From Corynebacterium tuberculostearicum (GTDB lineage Bacteria > Actinomycetota > Actinomycetes > Mycobacteriales > Mycobacteriaceae), in contig NZ_CP073096.1 in NCBI RefSeq assembly GCF_030503735.1, positions 2,232,001-2,296,000 on the forward strand: 64,000 bases of DNA, written 5' to 3'. Shown here piece by piece: positions 1 through 8,801 of this stretch (position 1 is its first letter; the number at the start of each line of letters is the position of its first letter). The position numbers were made by a program, and so were the translations under genes. The notes beneath the pieces are model-generated. The model did no database searches, was not told where the DNA came from, and worked only from the letters and a program-made list of their open reading frames with translations.

Positions 1-350
1 CTTGGGACGATGAGATGGGCCAGAAGCAGCTGTGGAAGTACCCGCTAGCTTCCGCGCTGCTCGTCCTTTTTTCCCAAGGAATTGGTTTGCTCTTGCGCTC
101 GACGGCTGGTTCAGTGGCTATTGGCCTCATCCTCTTCCTCGGCGTAGATAATCTTGTCGCCAGCATCCCCAAGGTTGGTAGCAAGCTGGTTAACTTCATG
201 CCGTTCAAGTCTTTCCAGTCTTGGCTTTGGGAGATAGATCCAGTAGATGCTCCGTGGAAGGAATCCTGGGGCTTCGGGCTGGTGTTTCTCGCCTGGGCTC
301 TCCTTTTGTGGGTCCTGGGAGTCATCGTCCTGCAAAAACGCGACGCCTAA
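1..350 (+). CDS. ABC-2-type permease-like membrane protein, C-terminal part (truncated by window start)
   Basis: The reading frame is open from the first complete codon (position 3) to the stop TAA at 348-350, so the Met at 15 is probably internal and the gene starts outside the window. About 115 residues are visible. They contain two strongly hydrophobic segments, one near the beginning (Ala-Leu-rich, followed by a Gly-Ser stretch) and one just before a short charged tail ending QKRDA. A Trp-rich extracellular loop lies between them. This profile resembles the end of an ABC-2 family export permease, but no diagnostic motif is present. Function is inferred only from topology. Confidence 0.5.
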   Translation, partial: WDDEMGQKQLWKYPLASALLVLFSQGIGLLLRSTAGSVAIGLILFLGVDNLVASIPKVGSKLVNFMPFKSFQSWLWEIDPVDAPWKESWGFGLVFLAWALLLWVLGVIVLQKRDA

Positions 351-372
351 ACACCCACCCATATAACGCTTC

Positions 373-420
373 ACCGCCCCGGTCGGCAATTCATTCGCTG
401 CCCGCTGGGGCGGTTTCTTG
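373..420 (+). terminator. Rho-independent terminator after the permease gene
   Basis: The arms ACCGCCCC (373-380) and GGGGCGGT (407-414) pair perfectly and are followed by TTCTTG. It lies 23 bases after the permease stop codon and 50 bases before the end of the convergent cls gene. Confidence 0.7.
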
Positions 421-464
421 TTGCCAGACTGTCTTCGCTGCAGTCGTGATGGTTCGTGTCCGCT

Positions 465-1928
465 CTACTGCAGCGCGGAGGTAAGGCGCATGACATTATC
501 CACGTAGCGGCGGATGAAGCCACGCTCATTCCACTCCTCAAGGGTCAGCTCATGGCATACGGCCCGGTAGTTGGCCGCTAGCTGGTTGAACTGGTCAATG
601 AGGTCGCCCTTGGCTACCAGCATGGTGGATTCGTAGTTCAGGCCAAAAGAGCGCGGATCCATATTGGAAGAGCCAAACATGCACAGCGGATCGCGGCCGG
701 GGTCATCCGGGTCGGTGATGATGAACTTGGAGTGCAGCACAAAGGGATAGGGGAATTGGTAGATGCGTACGCCTGCCTCCAGCAGTGCCTGGTAGTAGGA
801 GGACTGGGCGTGGTTGACCATAAACTGGTCCGCCTTTGCGGAGACATAAAGCTCCACGTCTACGCCGCGGTAGCAGGCTGTGGTCACGGCCTCGAGCAAG
901 GATTCATCCGGTACGAAGTAGGGCGAGCACAACACCAGTCGGTCCTTGGCATGGTGGACCAGGGAATTGAACATGCGCAGGTTTGGCTCGGTGGTGTAGC
1001 CGGGGCCGGAGGGGATCATTTGGAGGTGGTTGGCGTCGGCAGTCTGCGCGTCATCATAAGGAAGCTCATCAAGGGGAATGTTTTCGTCCGCTTCCAAGTA
1101 CCAATCCACGGCGAATACTGCGGACATGGAGGTCACAATCGGGCCTGAGAGCTCCACCATGTAGTCGATCCAGAAGCGGTCTTTGGTCTTGTACTGGCGC
1201 TTAATCATATTCAGCGAGCCGATAAAGCCGACCTTGCCATCGATGATGACCAGCTTGCGGTGGTTGCGCAGATCTGGGCGGCGGAAGCGGCCCTTGTGTA
1301 ACTGGATGGGGAGCATTAGCCGCCAGTCGACGCCAATTTCGGTCAGCCGCTTGCCCAGCTTGAAATACCCTTTGTACTTAAAGCTGCCAATCTGGTCGAG
1401 TAAGAGCCGCACCTTCACGCCGCGTGCCGTAGCGCGGCGCAAGGACTCAAAGAATACGTCCGTAACCTCATCCCAAGACTGGATGTAGAGCTCTATGGAC
1501 ACGTACTTTTCGGCGCGGTCAATGGCGGCAGCGATGGCCCGGATGGATTCGTCATAGTCCGCGTGCAGGCCAAGATTGCGGCCAACCAACGCCGGAAATC
1601 CCGTCAGCTCCCGGTTGAGTTTGATGACCGATTCAATCTCGGCCGAAAGGATCCCTTGTGGGTGGTCCGGGGTGTGGGCCGTGACGTTTTCAATCTGCTC
1701 GTTTGCTTCTTGCTGGATGCGGTGGCGGCGCCGGTTGATATACGGCGAGCCCATGAGCAAAAACAGCGGCAGGCCAATAAAGGGCAGCACCAGAATAGCC
1801 AATAGCCACGCGGTGGAACTGGAAGGGCGGCGGCCTTCCGGCACAAAACCAACGGCAATAATCTTGATGCCGTAATCCAGTACTAGGAATACGAGCTGCC
1901 AAAAGCTGAGATCAAGCGACCAAGACAT
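465..1928 (-). CDS. cls: Cardiolipin synthase (phospholipase D family)
   Basis: 487 residues. Two N-terminal membrane segments (about residues 10-28 and 40-60) form the PLD-nuclease N-terminal anchor. Two HKD catalytic motifs follow: HRKLVIIDGKVGFIGSLNM around residue 225, and HSKFIITD followed by GSSNMDPRS around residue 400. This is the full bacterial Cls architecture. The enzyme condenses phosphatidylglycerol units, or PG with CDP-diacylglycerol, to cardiolipin at the inner membrane. The ATG start (1926-1928) directly abuts the xth stop codon, so the gene is probably translated from the same leftward transcript as xth. Confidence 0.9.
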   Translation of the reverse strand: MSWSLDLSFWQLVFLVLDYGIKIIAVGFVPEGRRPSSSTAWLLAILVLPFIGLPLFLLMGSPYINRRRHRIQQEANEQIENVTAHTPDHPQGILSAEIESVIKLNRELTGFPALVGRNLGLHADYDESIRAIAAAIDRAEKYVSIELYIQSWDEVTDVFFESLRRATARGVKVRLLLDQIGSFKYKGYFKLGKRLTEIGVDWRLMLPIQLHKGRFRRPDLRNHRKLVIIDGKVGFIGSLNMIKRQYKTKDRFWIDYMVELSGPIVTSMSAVFAVDWYLEADENIPLDELPYDDAQTADANHLQMIPSGPGYTTEPNLRMFNSLVHHAKDRLVLCSPYFVPDESLLEAVTTACYRGVDVELYVSAKADQFMVNHAQSSYYQALLEAGVRIYQFPYPFVLHSKFIITDPDDPGRDPLCMFGSSNMDPRSFGLNYESTMLVAKGDLIDQFNQLAANYRAVCHELTLEEWNERGFIRRYVDNVMRLTSALQ

Positions 1929-2738
1929 CTAACGAACGGAATCAAAATCGGGCAGATCATAATCTGCGATAAGCAGGCAGTGATCGGAGGTTTTATCGCC
2001 GGCGCGCTCGACCATATCTACTTCTGCGCCGGTCACGTGCTGGGCCAGTGACGCCGAGGCCAGCTGGAAATCGATACGCATGCCCTCATTTTTCTGGAAA
2101 CGCATGCCCTTGTAGTCGAAGTAGGTATAGCGCTGATCCTGGGTAAACCGACGGGTAACTTCCTCGAGGCCGGCTTCTTCTAGCATCTGAAAAGCGGCGC
2201 GTTCTGGTTCGGTAACGTGCGTCTTGCCGCGGAAAGCCTCTATATCCCACACGTCCTCATCGCGCGGGGCGATGTTGAAATCACCGGTAAGCAAAAGCTT
2301 GGAGTGCGCATTATTTTCCGCATAGTGGGCCAGATGGTAGAGAAAGTCCAGCTTGTAATCGTAGTGGCGGTCCGTAATCTCGCGGCCGTTGGGCACGTAT
2401 AGGGACCAGATTTCTACCCCGCGGATGCGTGCGCCCAGCGCGCGGGCCTCGCGGTCTTGTGGCTTTTCTGGATCTTTGGCAAAGCCGGGCTGCCCCGGAA
2501 AGCCCACCCATTGGTCTTCTGGTTCTTCCTTGGACACAATGGCCACGCCATTCCACTGGTTGAGCCCGTGGCAGGTGACGTGCAGGCCTGCCTCTTCGAA
2601 GGCCTCGCGTGGAAACTTATCGTCTTTAACCTTGGTTTCTTGCAGGCACAAAACGTCAATATCGTGCTTGGCAATAAGGTCCACAGCCCGCTGAGTACGG
2701 GTGCGGACGGAGTTAATATTCCACGTGGCTATGCGCAT
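1929..2738 (-). CDS. xth: Exodeoxyribonuclease III (AP endonuclease)
   Basis: 269 residues, normal for the ExoIII/ExoA branch of the endonuclease-exonuclease-phosphatase fold. Visible signatures are the N-terminal MRIATWNINSVRTR, the metal-binding Glu in LCLQETKV, LLTGDFNIAP, RIDFQLAS and the C-terminal SDHCLLIADY with the catalytic Asp-His pair. It removes nucleotides 3'-5' from duplex DNA and incises abasic sites in base excision repair. It is the gene immediately upstream of cls, with no spacer. Confidence 0.92.
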   Translation of the reverse strand: MRIATWNINSVRTRTQRAVDLIAKHDIDVLCLQETKVKDDKFPREAFEEAGLHVTCHGLNQWNGVAIVSKEEPEDQWVGFPGQPGFAKDPEKPQDREARALGARIRGVEIWSLYVPNGREITDRHYDYKLDFLYHLAHYAENNAHSKLLLTGDFNIAPRDEDVWDIEAFRGKTHVTEPERAAFQMLEEAGLEEVTRRFTQDQRYTYFDYKGMRFQKNEGMRIDFQLASASLAQHVTGAEVDMVERAGDKTSDHCLLIADYDLPDFDSVR

Positions 2739-2770
2739 GCCACATAGGTTACCTGCCCGCCGCAGCGGGG

Positions 2771-2867
2771 TCAGCGGGCAGTCCCATAAGGCTCACTACC
2801 CAGCCCACAAGGAATCAGCGGGCAGTCCCACATGGCTTAGTGCCCAGGCCGGAAGGAATCAGCGGGG
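2771..2867. repeat. Imperfect 44-bp tandem repeat, two copies plus a partial third
   Basis: Copy 1 is 2771-2814 and copy 2 is 2815-2858, identical at 36 of 44 positions. A third copy starts at 2859 with TCAGCGGGG and breaks off at the end of the GNAT gene. The repeat occupies the space between xth and the upstream acetyltransferase gene. No open frame of merit runs through it. Confidence 0.75.
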
Positions 2868-2868
2868 C

Positions 2869-3858
2869 CTAGTCGCGCAGGCGGGCGTAGACCTGGCGAT
2901 GCTGCTCGATGAAGCCGAGCTTTTCGTACAGGCGCACGCCAGCGGTATTGGAGGCCAGCACGTTGAGATAGGCGTGCTCTGCGCCATTTTCGCGGCCCCA
3001 GCGCAGCATGTGTTGCCCCAGCAAGGTGCCAAACCCGCGGCGGCGAAAACCTTCAGCCACCTCAACGGCTGAGTAGCCCAGCCACTTGGTTCCATCGCCG
3101 GATTCGGTAATGGTGCCACGGGTAATGGCGACGGTTTCGCCATCCATTACTAGGCGGCCAAAGCCCATCGTTCCCTCGATGCGGGTGCGCAGGTACTCCA
3201 GCGCCTCGGGCGGGAGGGCTATGCCACGGAAGTGATACATCGCCAGCCAGTCCTCATCGGGTTGGTCGTCGATGCGGAAGGTGGGGGAGGCAGAGGGGGC
3301 GTCGGCAACCGCGGGCAAATCGCGCAAAACCATAGTGAGTATCTCCGGCTCGGTCTCCCAAGCGGCGTCAGCAAGCAGACGTTCGGCCGGCTTGCCAATG
3401 CGCTCCGGAACTAGCAGGCGCACCGGCAGATTGTGGCGGGCGTAGAAGGCCTTAATCTCCTCCAGCGGCACTGGAGTAAAGCCCGCGGAAGGGCCCAGGG
3501 GAACGGCCGAGTTGGAGCGGCCGGTAACCCCATCGCCGGCGCGCATGAGCCAGGAACCATCGCTGGTCCAAGCGTGCTCTTTGCCGGGGAAAGCCGCGGC
3601 CGCTGCAACCTCTACGGCGCGGATATCGGAGTTGCGGACCATGCGCGGGGACAGGCGCTTGATGATCTTGAGCTGCTCCGGCGGAATCTCTACCGCCTCT
3701 AGGTCGGAGGGGTAGCCACCTACCTCCTGTGGGCGGATGACCAGCGGATTGAGGCTTATTACGTGTCCAATTACATCGCTATGCACATCGCCGAAATCGC
3801 GCCGGGCAACCACGCGCTCGCCCACTTGGACGGCATCGGAGCGGAAGATGCGAGACAT
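2869..3858 (-). CDS. GNAT acetyltransferase, N-acetylglutamate synthase-like (CG3035 type)
   Basis: 329 residues. The C-terminal ~130 residues are a GNAT domain with the acetyl-CoA-binding signature RRRGFGTLLGQHML followed by LNVLASNTAGVRLYEKLGF. The N-terminal half begins with a small beta-rich segment (RDFGDVHSDVIGHVI) and a second degenerate GNAT-like region. This two-part layout, and the position between xth and def, match the C. glutamicum cg3035 protein, which has been described as a non-classical N-acetylglutamate synthase for arginine synthesis. That equivalence is from memory of the family, not from a search. Its ATG shares one base with the def stop codon (TAATG), so the two are translationally coupled. 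Confidence 0.75.
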   Translation of the reverse strand: MSRIFRSDAVQVGERVVARRDFGDVHSDVIGHVISLNPLVIRPQEVGGYPSDLEAVEIPPEQLKIIKRLSPRMVRNSDIRAVEVAAAAAFPGKEHAWTSDGSWLMRAGDGVTGRSNSAVPLGPSAGFTPVPLEEIKAFYARHNLPVRLLVPERIGKPAERLLADAAWETEPEILTMVLRDLPAVADAPSASPTFRIDDQPDEDWLAMYHFRGIALPPEALEYLRTRIEGTMGFGRLVMDGETVAITRGTITESGDGTKWLGYSAVEVAEGFRRRGFGTLLGQHMLRWGRENGAEHAYLNVLASNTAGVRLYEKLGFIEQHRQVYARLRD

Positions 3859-4481
3859 TAGTCGTCGTGGCCGAAGGGATCGGCGTCCTTGCCCGGTACC
3901 CAGGAATAACCCGGCTCGGTCCAGCCGTGGCGCTTAATGGCCTTCTTGGCCTGGCGCTTATAGCGGCCGATAAGGGTATCGGTGTAGAGAAAGCCATCGA
4001 GGTGGCCGGTCTCGTGCTGCAGGCAGCGGGCGAAAAAGCCATAGCCTTCTACGGAGACATCGTTGCCATTTTCATCCTTGCCGGTTACGCGGGCCCAGTC
4101 GGCGCGGCCGGTGGGAAAGCCCTCGCCCGGCACGGAAAGGCATCCCTCGTCATCGGAGCCGTCGTCAGCCGGCATGGTCTCTGGAATCTCGGAGGTCTCC
4201 AGCACTGGGTTGATGATGCAGCCCTTGCGCATGCCCGCCTTCTCGGACGGCAGCTCGGTGCCATTGGGGCCATCCGTATCGGGGCAGTGGTAGACAAAGA
4301 GGCGCTTGCCAATTCCTACCTGGTTTGCGGCTAGGCCCACGCCATTGGCGGCGTCCATGGTTTCATACATGTCCGCGATGAGCTGCTGCATTTCCGGGGT
4401 GGAAATCTCGGATTCTTCTACCGGCTGGGTGGGTTCATGAAGCACGGTCTCGCCGTGGATAACGATGGGGCGAATAGTCAT
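3858..4481 (-). CDS. def: Peptide deformylase
   Basis: 207 residues. All three PDF motifs are present: [10 protein letters not shown] (motif I), [10 protein letters not shown] with the metal-ligand Cys (motif II), and QHETGHLDG with the two metal-ligand His and catalytic Glu (motif III). Motif III has Gly where most PDFs have Asp before the second His. It removes the formyl group from nascent N-termini. The ATG at 4479-4481 faces the divergent DUF3263 gene only 16 bases away. The stop overlaps the start of the acetyltransferase gene by one base. Confidence 0.93.
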   Translation of the reverse strand: MTIRPIVIHGETVLHEPTQPVEESEISTPEMQQLIADMYETMDAANGVGLAANQVGIGKRLFVYHCPDTDGPNGTELPSEKAGMRKGCIINPVLETSEIPETMPADDGSDDEGCLSVPGEGFPTGRADWARVTGKDENGNDVSVEGYGFFARCLQHETGHLDGFLYTDTLIGRYKRQAKKAIKRHGWTEPGYSWVPGKDADPFGHDD

Positions 4482-4497
4482 GCCTTACAGTTTAGGC

Positions 4498-4755
4498 ATG
4501 AACCCCTTGTCTGACCTAGACGCCGCCATTCTAGACTTTGAGGAAACCGCGCCGCGCAGCATCGGCCGCAAGGAAGAGGCCATCCGCGCGCAGCTGGACA
4601 TCTCCCCGGTGCGCTACCACCAGCGCCTTAACCTGCTTCTCGACGCCCCCGTGGCCGCCCAATCCCATCCCCTCCTGGTTGCACGACTGCGCCGGCTGCG
4701 CGAAGAGCGGGAAAACACGCGGCGCGCCGCACGAGGAAATCCCCCATCTAGTTAA
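4498..4755 (+). CDS. DUF3263 family protein
   Basis: 85 residues from the ATG at 4498, beginning MNPLSDLDAAILDFEETAPR. The segment with IGRKEEAIRAQLDISPVRYHQRLNLLLD looks like a helix-turn-helix-like DUF3263 fold found throughout actinobacteria; the function is not known. An upstream in-frame ATG at 4465 exists but would run back through the divergent def start. A TACAGT hexamer (4486-4491) sits seven bases before the ATG at 4498, which fits a leaderless mRNA starting there. Confidence 0.8.
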   Translation: MNPLSDLDAAILDFEETAPRSIGRKEEAIRAQLDISPVRYHQRLNLLLDAPVAAQSHPLLVARLRRLREERENTRRAARGNPPSS

Positions 4756-4778
4756 AACTAGGTACTAGTGTTGCGTAT

Positions 4779-5576
4779 GTGACTAATGTGAATCCGGAAA
4801 ATTCAACCGACAAGGTATCCGACGAAACCCGCGCCGGCTCCGCTGCCGGTGCGTCCGCTTCCCGTGCAGCTAAACGCCCCGCTGGTGGCGGCGCGCACGC
4901 TAAAAAGGGTGGGCTGCCGCTGCGTGGCCTGGCTATGGTCCTCATCGCCGTTGCCGTCATGCTTGGCCTTTGGGCTTTGTACTCCATGACCTCGGGAGAC
5001 GATGATTCCACCGTTGCCTCTGAGAGCAAGCAGGAAAACTCCACCGGTTCCACCCTCGGTGCCGCGCCTGAAGGCTCCGCTGGCCCCGATGCCGCAGGCT
5101 CCCGCGCCCCGGGCGCCCCAGAGGCATCCGATCGACCCGGCGCTCCTGCCCCCGCCCCAGCAGGTGAGGGCGATAAGCCGCGTGATGCAGCCGCTTCCGG
5201 TGACGCTGAGGAGCGTGACGCAGCTGAGAATGAAGCCGCAGGCGAGGAAAACGCCCACTCCGCCGCCCGCGACCGCAATGACATTAAAGTCAGCGTGCTC
5301 AATAATTCCGGCGAGGTAGACAAGGCCAAGAAGGAAGCCGATTCCCTCAAGGGTGGCGGCTTCAAGGTTGGCTATGTAGGCAACCTGCCTGGCGATGTCC
5401 TCACCGTCCCGAAGACTACCGTTTTCTTCCCCGAGGGTGACGCCTCTGCTGAGACGCTGGCCAAGGAGGTAGCCGCCCGCTACCAGGCCGATGTCGCCCC
5501 CATGAACCGCGACCTGCCTAAGGAAGCCACCGATGACGGCGCCGTCGTCGTGGCCCTAGCGGTGCCGCAGGCCTAA
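4779..5576 (+). CDS. LytR C-terminal-domain (LytR_C) membrane protein
   Basis: 265 residues from a GTG start. The N-terminal ~48 residues are cytoplasmic and Ala/Lys-rich, followed by one membrane segment (LRGLAMVLIAVAVMLGLWALY). Then comes a long low-complexity Ala/Pro/Glu/Ser linker (about residues 75-165) and a C-terminal LytR_C domain (IKVSVLNNSGEVDKAKKEA onward). The domain is also found on LCP-family cell-wall ligases, but there is no LCP domain here. It probably acts at the envelope; partner unknown. Confidence 0.8.
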   Translation: MTNVNPENSTDKVSDETRAGSAAGASASRAAKRPAGGGAHAKKGGLPLRGLAMVLIAVAVMLGLWALYSMTSGDDDSTVASESKQENSTGSTLGAAPEGSAGPDAAGSRAPGAPEASDRPGAPAPAPAGEGDKPRDAAASGDAEERDAAENEAAGEENAHSAARDRNDIKVSVLNNSGEVDKAKKEADSLKGGGFKVGYVGNLPGDVLTVPKTTVFFPEGDASAETLAKEVAARYQADVAPMNRDLPKEATDDGAVVVALAVPQA

Positions 5577-5596
5577 GCAAGCCGCGCCCCTGGATT

Positions 5597-5663
5597 AAAG
5601 TCCAAGGCCATCCGGACGAAAAGGAACACTACTGTTCTTCCAACGGATGACCTTGGACTTTTT
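5597..5663 (+). terminator. Long nested inverted repeat, probable terminator
   Basis: Arms 5597-5614 and 5644-5661 are complementary at 17 of 18 positions (AAAGTCCAAGGCCATCCG on the left). The 29-base loop can form an inner hairpin (AGGAACA / TGTTCTT). The right arm runs into TTTTT at 5659-5663. It follows the LytR_C gene by 20 bases. The stem is much longer than a usual terminator. Confidence 0.7.
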
Positions 5664-5755
5664 GATCTGAACCATTGAGTGCCCGCACGTCCGCCGAAGC
5701 AATCAGGTTAAATAAAATTCGCGTCTTAATACCTGTCAAAAGCTAAGCTGAATGG

Positions 5756-6892
5756 GTGAAGATTCCGGCAGAACAATTCGCCCGCTCGCCCGAACCAACC
5801 CTTGGTGTGGAGTGGGAGGTAGCGCTCGTGGACCGCGAGACGCGCGACCTCGTCCCGCGCGGCGCGAAGCTTATCGATCTTGCCAATGCGGCCCACCCCG
5901 AAATACATCTGGAAAAGGAATTCCTCCAGAACACGGTGGAGCTGGTTACCGGCATCTGCCACACGGTGCCAGAAGCAATTGCTGACCTGCAGAACTCGCT
6001 AAAAGTGGTGGAAGCAGCGGCCGATGAGTTGGGCGTGGATGTCTGGGCCTCTGGCGGACACCCTTTTACGGACTTCCGGGAAAACCCGCTTTCTGATAAG
6101 CCCAGCTATAAAGAAATCATCGCCCGCACCCAGTACTGGGGAAAGCAGATGCTGCTTTGGGGCACGCATGTGCATGTGGGCATAAGCCACGAAAACCGCG
6201 TTTGGCCCATTATTAATGCGTTGATGACCAAGTATCCGCATCTTTTGGCCATTTCCGCCTGTTCACCAGGGTGGGAGGGGCTTGATACCGGATACGCCTC
6301 AAACCGCACCATGCTGTATCAACAGCTGCCTACCGCCGGCATGCCCTATCAGTTCCACGACTGGGCCGAGTGGCAGTCCTATATGCGTGACCAAGCGATT
6401 TCGGGCGTAATCAACCACACTGGTTCCATGCACTTTGATATCCGGCCGGCCTCTAAGTGGGGCACGGTGGAGGTGCGCGTCTCCGATGCGACGTCGAACC
6501 TGCGCGAGCTTTCCGCCATTGTTGCGCTTACCCACTGCTTAGTGGTCTACTACGACCGGCTTATCGACGCCGCGGAACCCCTCCCCACCTTGCAGCCCTG
6601 GCATGTTGCAGAAAACAAGTGGCGCGGTGCCCGCTACGGCATGGACGCTTTGGTGATTACCTCCCGCGAGACCGATGAGGCCTGGGTCAAGGACGAGCTA
6701 GCGGAGATGGTCGAGGAACTAACCCCCATTGCGCGCGAGCTGGGATGCGTTAACGAGCTAGAGCTCATCCATGAAATTATCGATAAAGGCGCCGGCTATG
6801 AGCGGCAACGCCGCCTTTTTGAAGAGACCGGCAGCTGGCGCAAGGTAGTGGAGGAGACCTGCCGCGAACTGCGCACCTTCCGCCCGCTCTAA
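5756..6892 (+). CDS. Carboxylate-amine ligase, glutamate-cysteine ligase type 2 family (YbdK-like)
   Basis: 378 residues from the GTG at 5756; TAAGCT at 5743-5748 just upstream suggests a leaderless transcript. The GCS2 fold is supported by [17 protein letters not shown] at the N-terminus, [26 protein letters not shown] (substrate and Mg site) and the C-terminal [19 protein letters not shown]. Length is typical of YbdK. Family members have weak gamma-glutamylcysteine ligase activity, and the physiological substrate in corynebacteria is not established; these bacteria use mycothiol rather than glutathione. Confidence 0.85.
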   Translation: MKIPAEQFARSPEPTLGVEWEVALVDRETRDLVPRGAKLIDLANAAHPEIHLEKEFLQNTVELVTGICHTVPEAIADLQNSLKVVEAAADELGVDVWASGGHPFTDFRENPLSDKPSYKEIIARTQYWGKQMLLWGTHVHVGISHENRVWPIINALMTKYPHLLAISACSPGWEGLDTGYASNRTMLYQQLPTAGMPYQFHDWAEWQSYMRDQAISGVINHTGSMHFDIRPASKWGTVEVRVSDATSNLRELSAIVALTHCLVVYYDRLIDAAEPLPTLQPWHVAENKWRGARYGMDALVITSRETDEAWVKDELAEMVEELTPIARELGCVNELELIHEIIDKGAGYERQRRLFEETGSWRKVVEETCRELRTFRPL

Positions 6893-6912
6893 ACCCGCAG
6901 GTGGGGTAAGGA

Positions 6913-6934
6913 GCCGCGGGCCTAGGCCTGCGGC
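6913..6934. terminator. GC-rich palindrome between convergent genes, weak bidirectional terminator candidate
   Basis: GCCGCGGGCC (6913-6922) and GGCCTGCGGC (6925-6934) form a near-perfect stem with a TA loop. It ends one base before the stop codon of the leftward GT87 gene and 20 bases after the rightward ligase. No T-tract follows on either strand. Confidence 0.4.
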
Positions 6935-6935
6935 C

Positions 6936-8405
6936 TTAATCCTCGGGGCGTGAGTGGCGCCCGTAGGCCGGGGTATCGGGGATATCGGTGATGTCCTGGG
7001 CCGCAGGAAACGCGCGGGTTTCGGGTCCTACCGCAGGCAATTCTGCCGTTTCATCGCTGACAGCTCGCGCTGTTCTCGGATGATCCCCACGGCCCGTAGC
7101 CTCAGTATTAAACGAACGCGCTGGGCGTACTGCGGTTTCCGCGGTAGCGGGCTCGGGATGTGCAGGCAGTTGATGGCGGCCCGGAGTGGGCGCTTCCTCG
7201 GCCGGCTGGGTGCCGGGGATAAAACCCCACACCGCGTAGAAGGCGATATAGAGGACGCCGGCGCCGGTAAAGGCCACCATGCCCCACGGCTGCAAATCCC
7301 AGTGGTTGAGCGAGCGGCTGGCTGCAGAAAGCCACACGGGTGCGGAAATAAACGGCTTGGTCACCGCACACATCGCGAGCACAGAAACCAGTCCTGAAAA
7401 CTGCGCCCCGAGGAATCCAGTCAGGCGCTTGCCCAGTGCCTGGTTGACGGAGACCATCACCACGACGGCCAGCGGCACCGTCCACACCCAGTGGTGATAC
7501 CAGGAAAAGGGCGAGACCAAGCAGGAACTGATCCCGGCGAGCGCGAGCGCGGCCGAATTATTGCGGTGCTTCATTGCGGTGCGCAGCGCCAGGCAGGTCA
7601 GCACGAAAACCACGGCTACTGCGACAAGCCAGATCCAGCCGCTATCGATGCCCCAAGCGCGAACCATGACGGAGCGGATGGACTGTGCACCGGGGTTGGT
7701 GTGCTCGCCCACGCGGGAGGACTTGAGGATGGCATCGGTCCAAAAATCGGCGGCATCCGGGATGGTGACAAAACCAATGGCAACGGTTACCGCAAATGTC
7801 AGGATGGCGATAACGGCTTGCCACCAACGCTTTTGAAAGAGAAGCACTAACCCCATATACGCAGGGGTGAGTTTCATGCCGGCGGCCAGACCGATGCCGA
7901 TGCCCGGCAGGGCACGCTTGCGCGGGAGTATGTCCAAGGCCACCAACAGCATCAAAAAGATATTGATCTGGCCAAAGAACAAGGTGCCGTGTACCGGTTC
8001 ATTTGCTGGGGTGCAGCACACCAGCAGGATGCCGAGCAACCAGATGGCCGGGGAAAGCTTGAGCCCGCGCTCGCGCAGGACCAGCATGATGACCGTAAAC
8101 AGGGCAAGGGCGGTGCCGCCTTGCCAGAGGAGGATCAGGGGGTCATCGGCAAGCGGGGAAAGCCATTTGAACAAAGTGCCGGAAAAGGGCGGATAGGTAA
8201 AGGGGAGGTCGCCAATATAGGCGTTATCGTACAAGTCCGCGCCCTCGGCTACCTCGCCGCCGGCAAGCCAATAAATCTTCAGGTCCAAGGGCACACGCCA
8301 CACAAAGGCACTATTGCCATCGTAGATACTAAAGCGGTATACGATGACGCCGATAAGAGCGGCGAGCAAAGTCACCACAGTGGGAAGCCCATAAAGCTTT
8401 TTCAC
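6936..8405 (-). CDS. GT87 family (DUF2029) polyprenyl-phosphomannose-dependent alpha-1,2-mannosyltransferase
   Basis: 489 residues with roughly ten membrane segments. An early luminal loop carries DLKIYWLAGG and the acidic pocket expected for the GT-C catalytic Asp. The sequence GLAAGMKLTPAYMGLVLLF is typical of GT87. The last ~90 residues are a soluble Pro/Ala/Glu-rich tail. Relatives in corynebacteria and mycobacteria (MptC, MptD, Rv2181) add alpha-1,2-mannose branches to lipomannan/LAM. Which step this one performs cannot be read from the sequence. It lies 15 bases after mrpG and is probably on the same leftward transcript. Confidence 0.8.
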   Translation of the reverse strand: MKKLYGLPTVVTLLAALIGVIVYRFSIYDGNSAFVWRVPLDLKIYWLAGGEVAEGADLYDNAYIGDLPFTYPPFSGTLFKWLSPLADDPLILLWQGGTALALFTVIMLVLRERGLKLSPAIWLLGILLVCCTPANEPVHGTLFFGQINIFLMLLVALDILPRKRALPGIGIGLAAGMKLTPAYMGLVLLFQKRWWQAVIAILTFAVTVAIGFVTIPDAADFWTDAILKSSRVGEHTNPGAQSIRSVMVRAWGIDSGWIWLVAVAVVFVLTCLALRTAMKHRNNSAALALAGISSCLVSPFSWYHHWVWTVPLAVVVMVSVNQALGKRLTGFLGAQFSGLVSVLAMCAVTKPFISAPVWLSAASRSLNHWDLQPWGMVAFTGAGVLYIAFYAVWGFIPGTQPAEEAPTPGRHQLPAHPEPATAETAVRPARSFNTEATGRGDHPRTARAVSDETAELPAVGPETRAFPAAQDITDIPDTPAYGRHSRPED

Positions 8406-8420
8406 GGTGAAAAGCGTCTC

Positions 8421-8801
8421 CTACTTGCGGCGCAGCGACTTCGCGGCGGGTCGGTCGTTGCGGGACATGGTTTCCTCGGTGCCGTACAGGCCTTCACGGC
8501 GAGCAATACGCGAGGTGCGCTGCGCGGTTACCGGGCTAGTGAACATGGCAAACAGTACCAGCAAAACGAGCATTCCTAAATCCCCCCGCTCGGCAACGCT
8601 GAAGGATTCCGCGCCGGTGATGCGGATGATGGCACCAAGGATCGTCAGGATAAGGCCGGTGGTTTGCGGCTTGCTTACCGCGTGCACACGAGACATGGTG
8701 TCCTTGAAGCGGGCGATGCCGATCGCCGCCGCCAGGGTGAGGACGCTGCCGCCGATGATCAGGATGAGCGAGAGCACATCTGCAATGAAAGACCAGCTCA
8801 T
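8421..8801 (-). CDS. mrpG: Na+/H+ antiporter subunit G
   Basis: 126 residues with three membrane segments. GGSVLTLAAAIGIARFKDTMSRVHAVSKPQTTG is the MnhG/MrpG core. It is the last gene of the Mrp cluster; its ATG overlaps the mrpF stop by four bases. The subunit is an accessory membrane component required for complex assembly. A basic tail of ~30 residues extends beyond the last membrane segment. Confidence 0.92.
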   Translation of the reverse strand: MSWSFIADVLSLILIIGGSVLTLAAAIGIARFKDTMSRVHAVSKPQTTGLILTILGAIIRITGAESFSVAERGDLGMLVLLVLFAMFTSPVTAQRTSRIARREGLYGTEETMSRNDRPAAKSLRRK

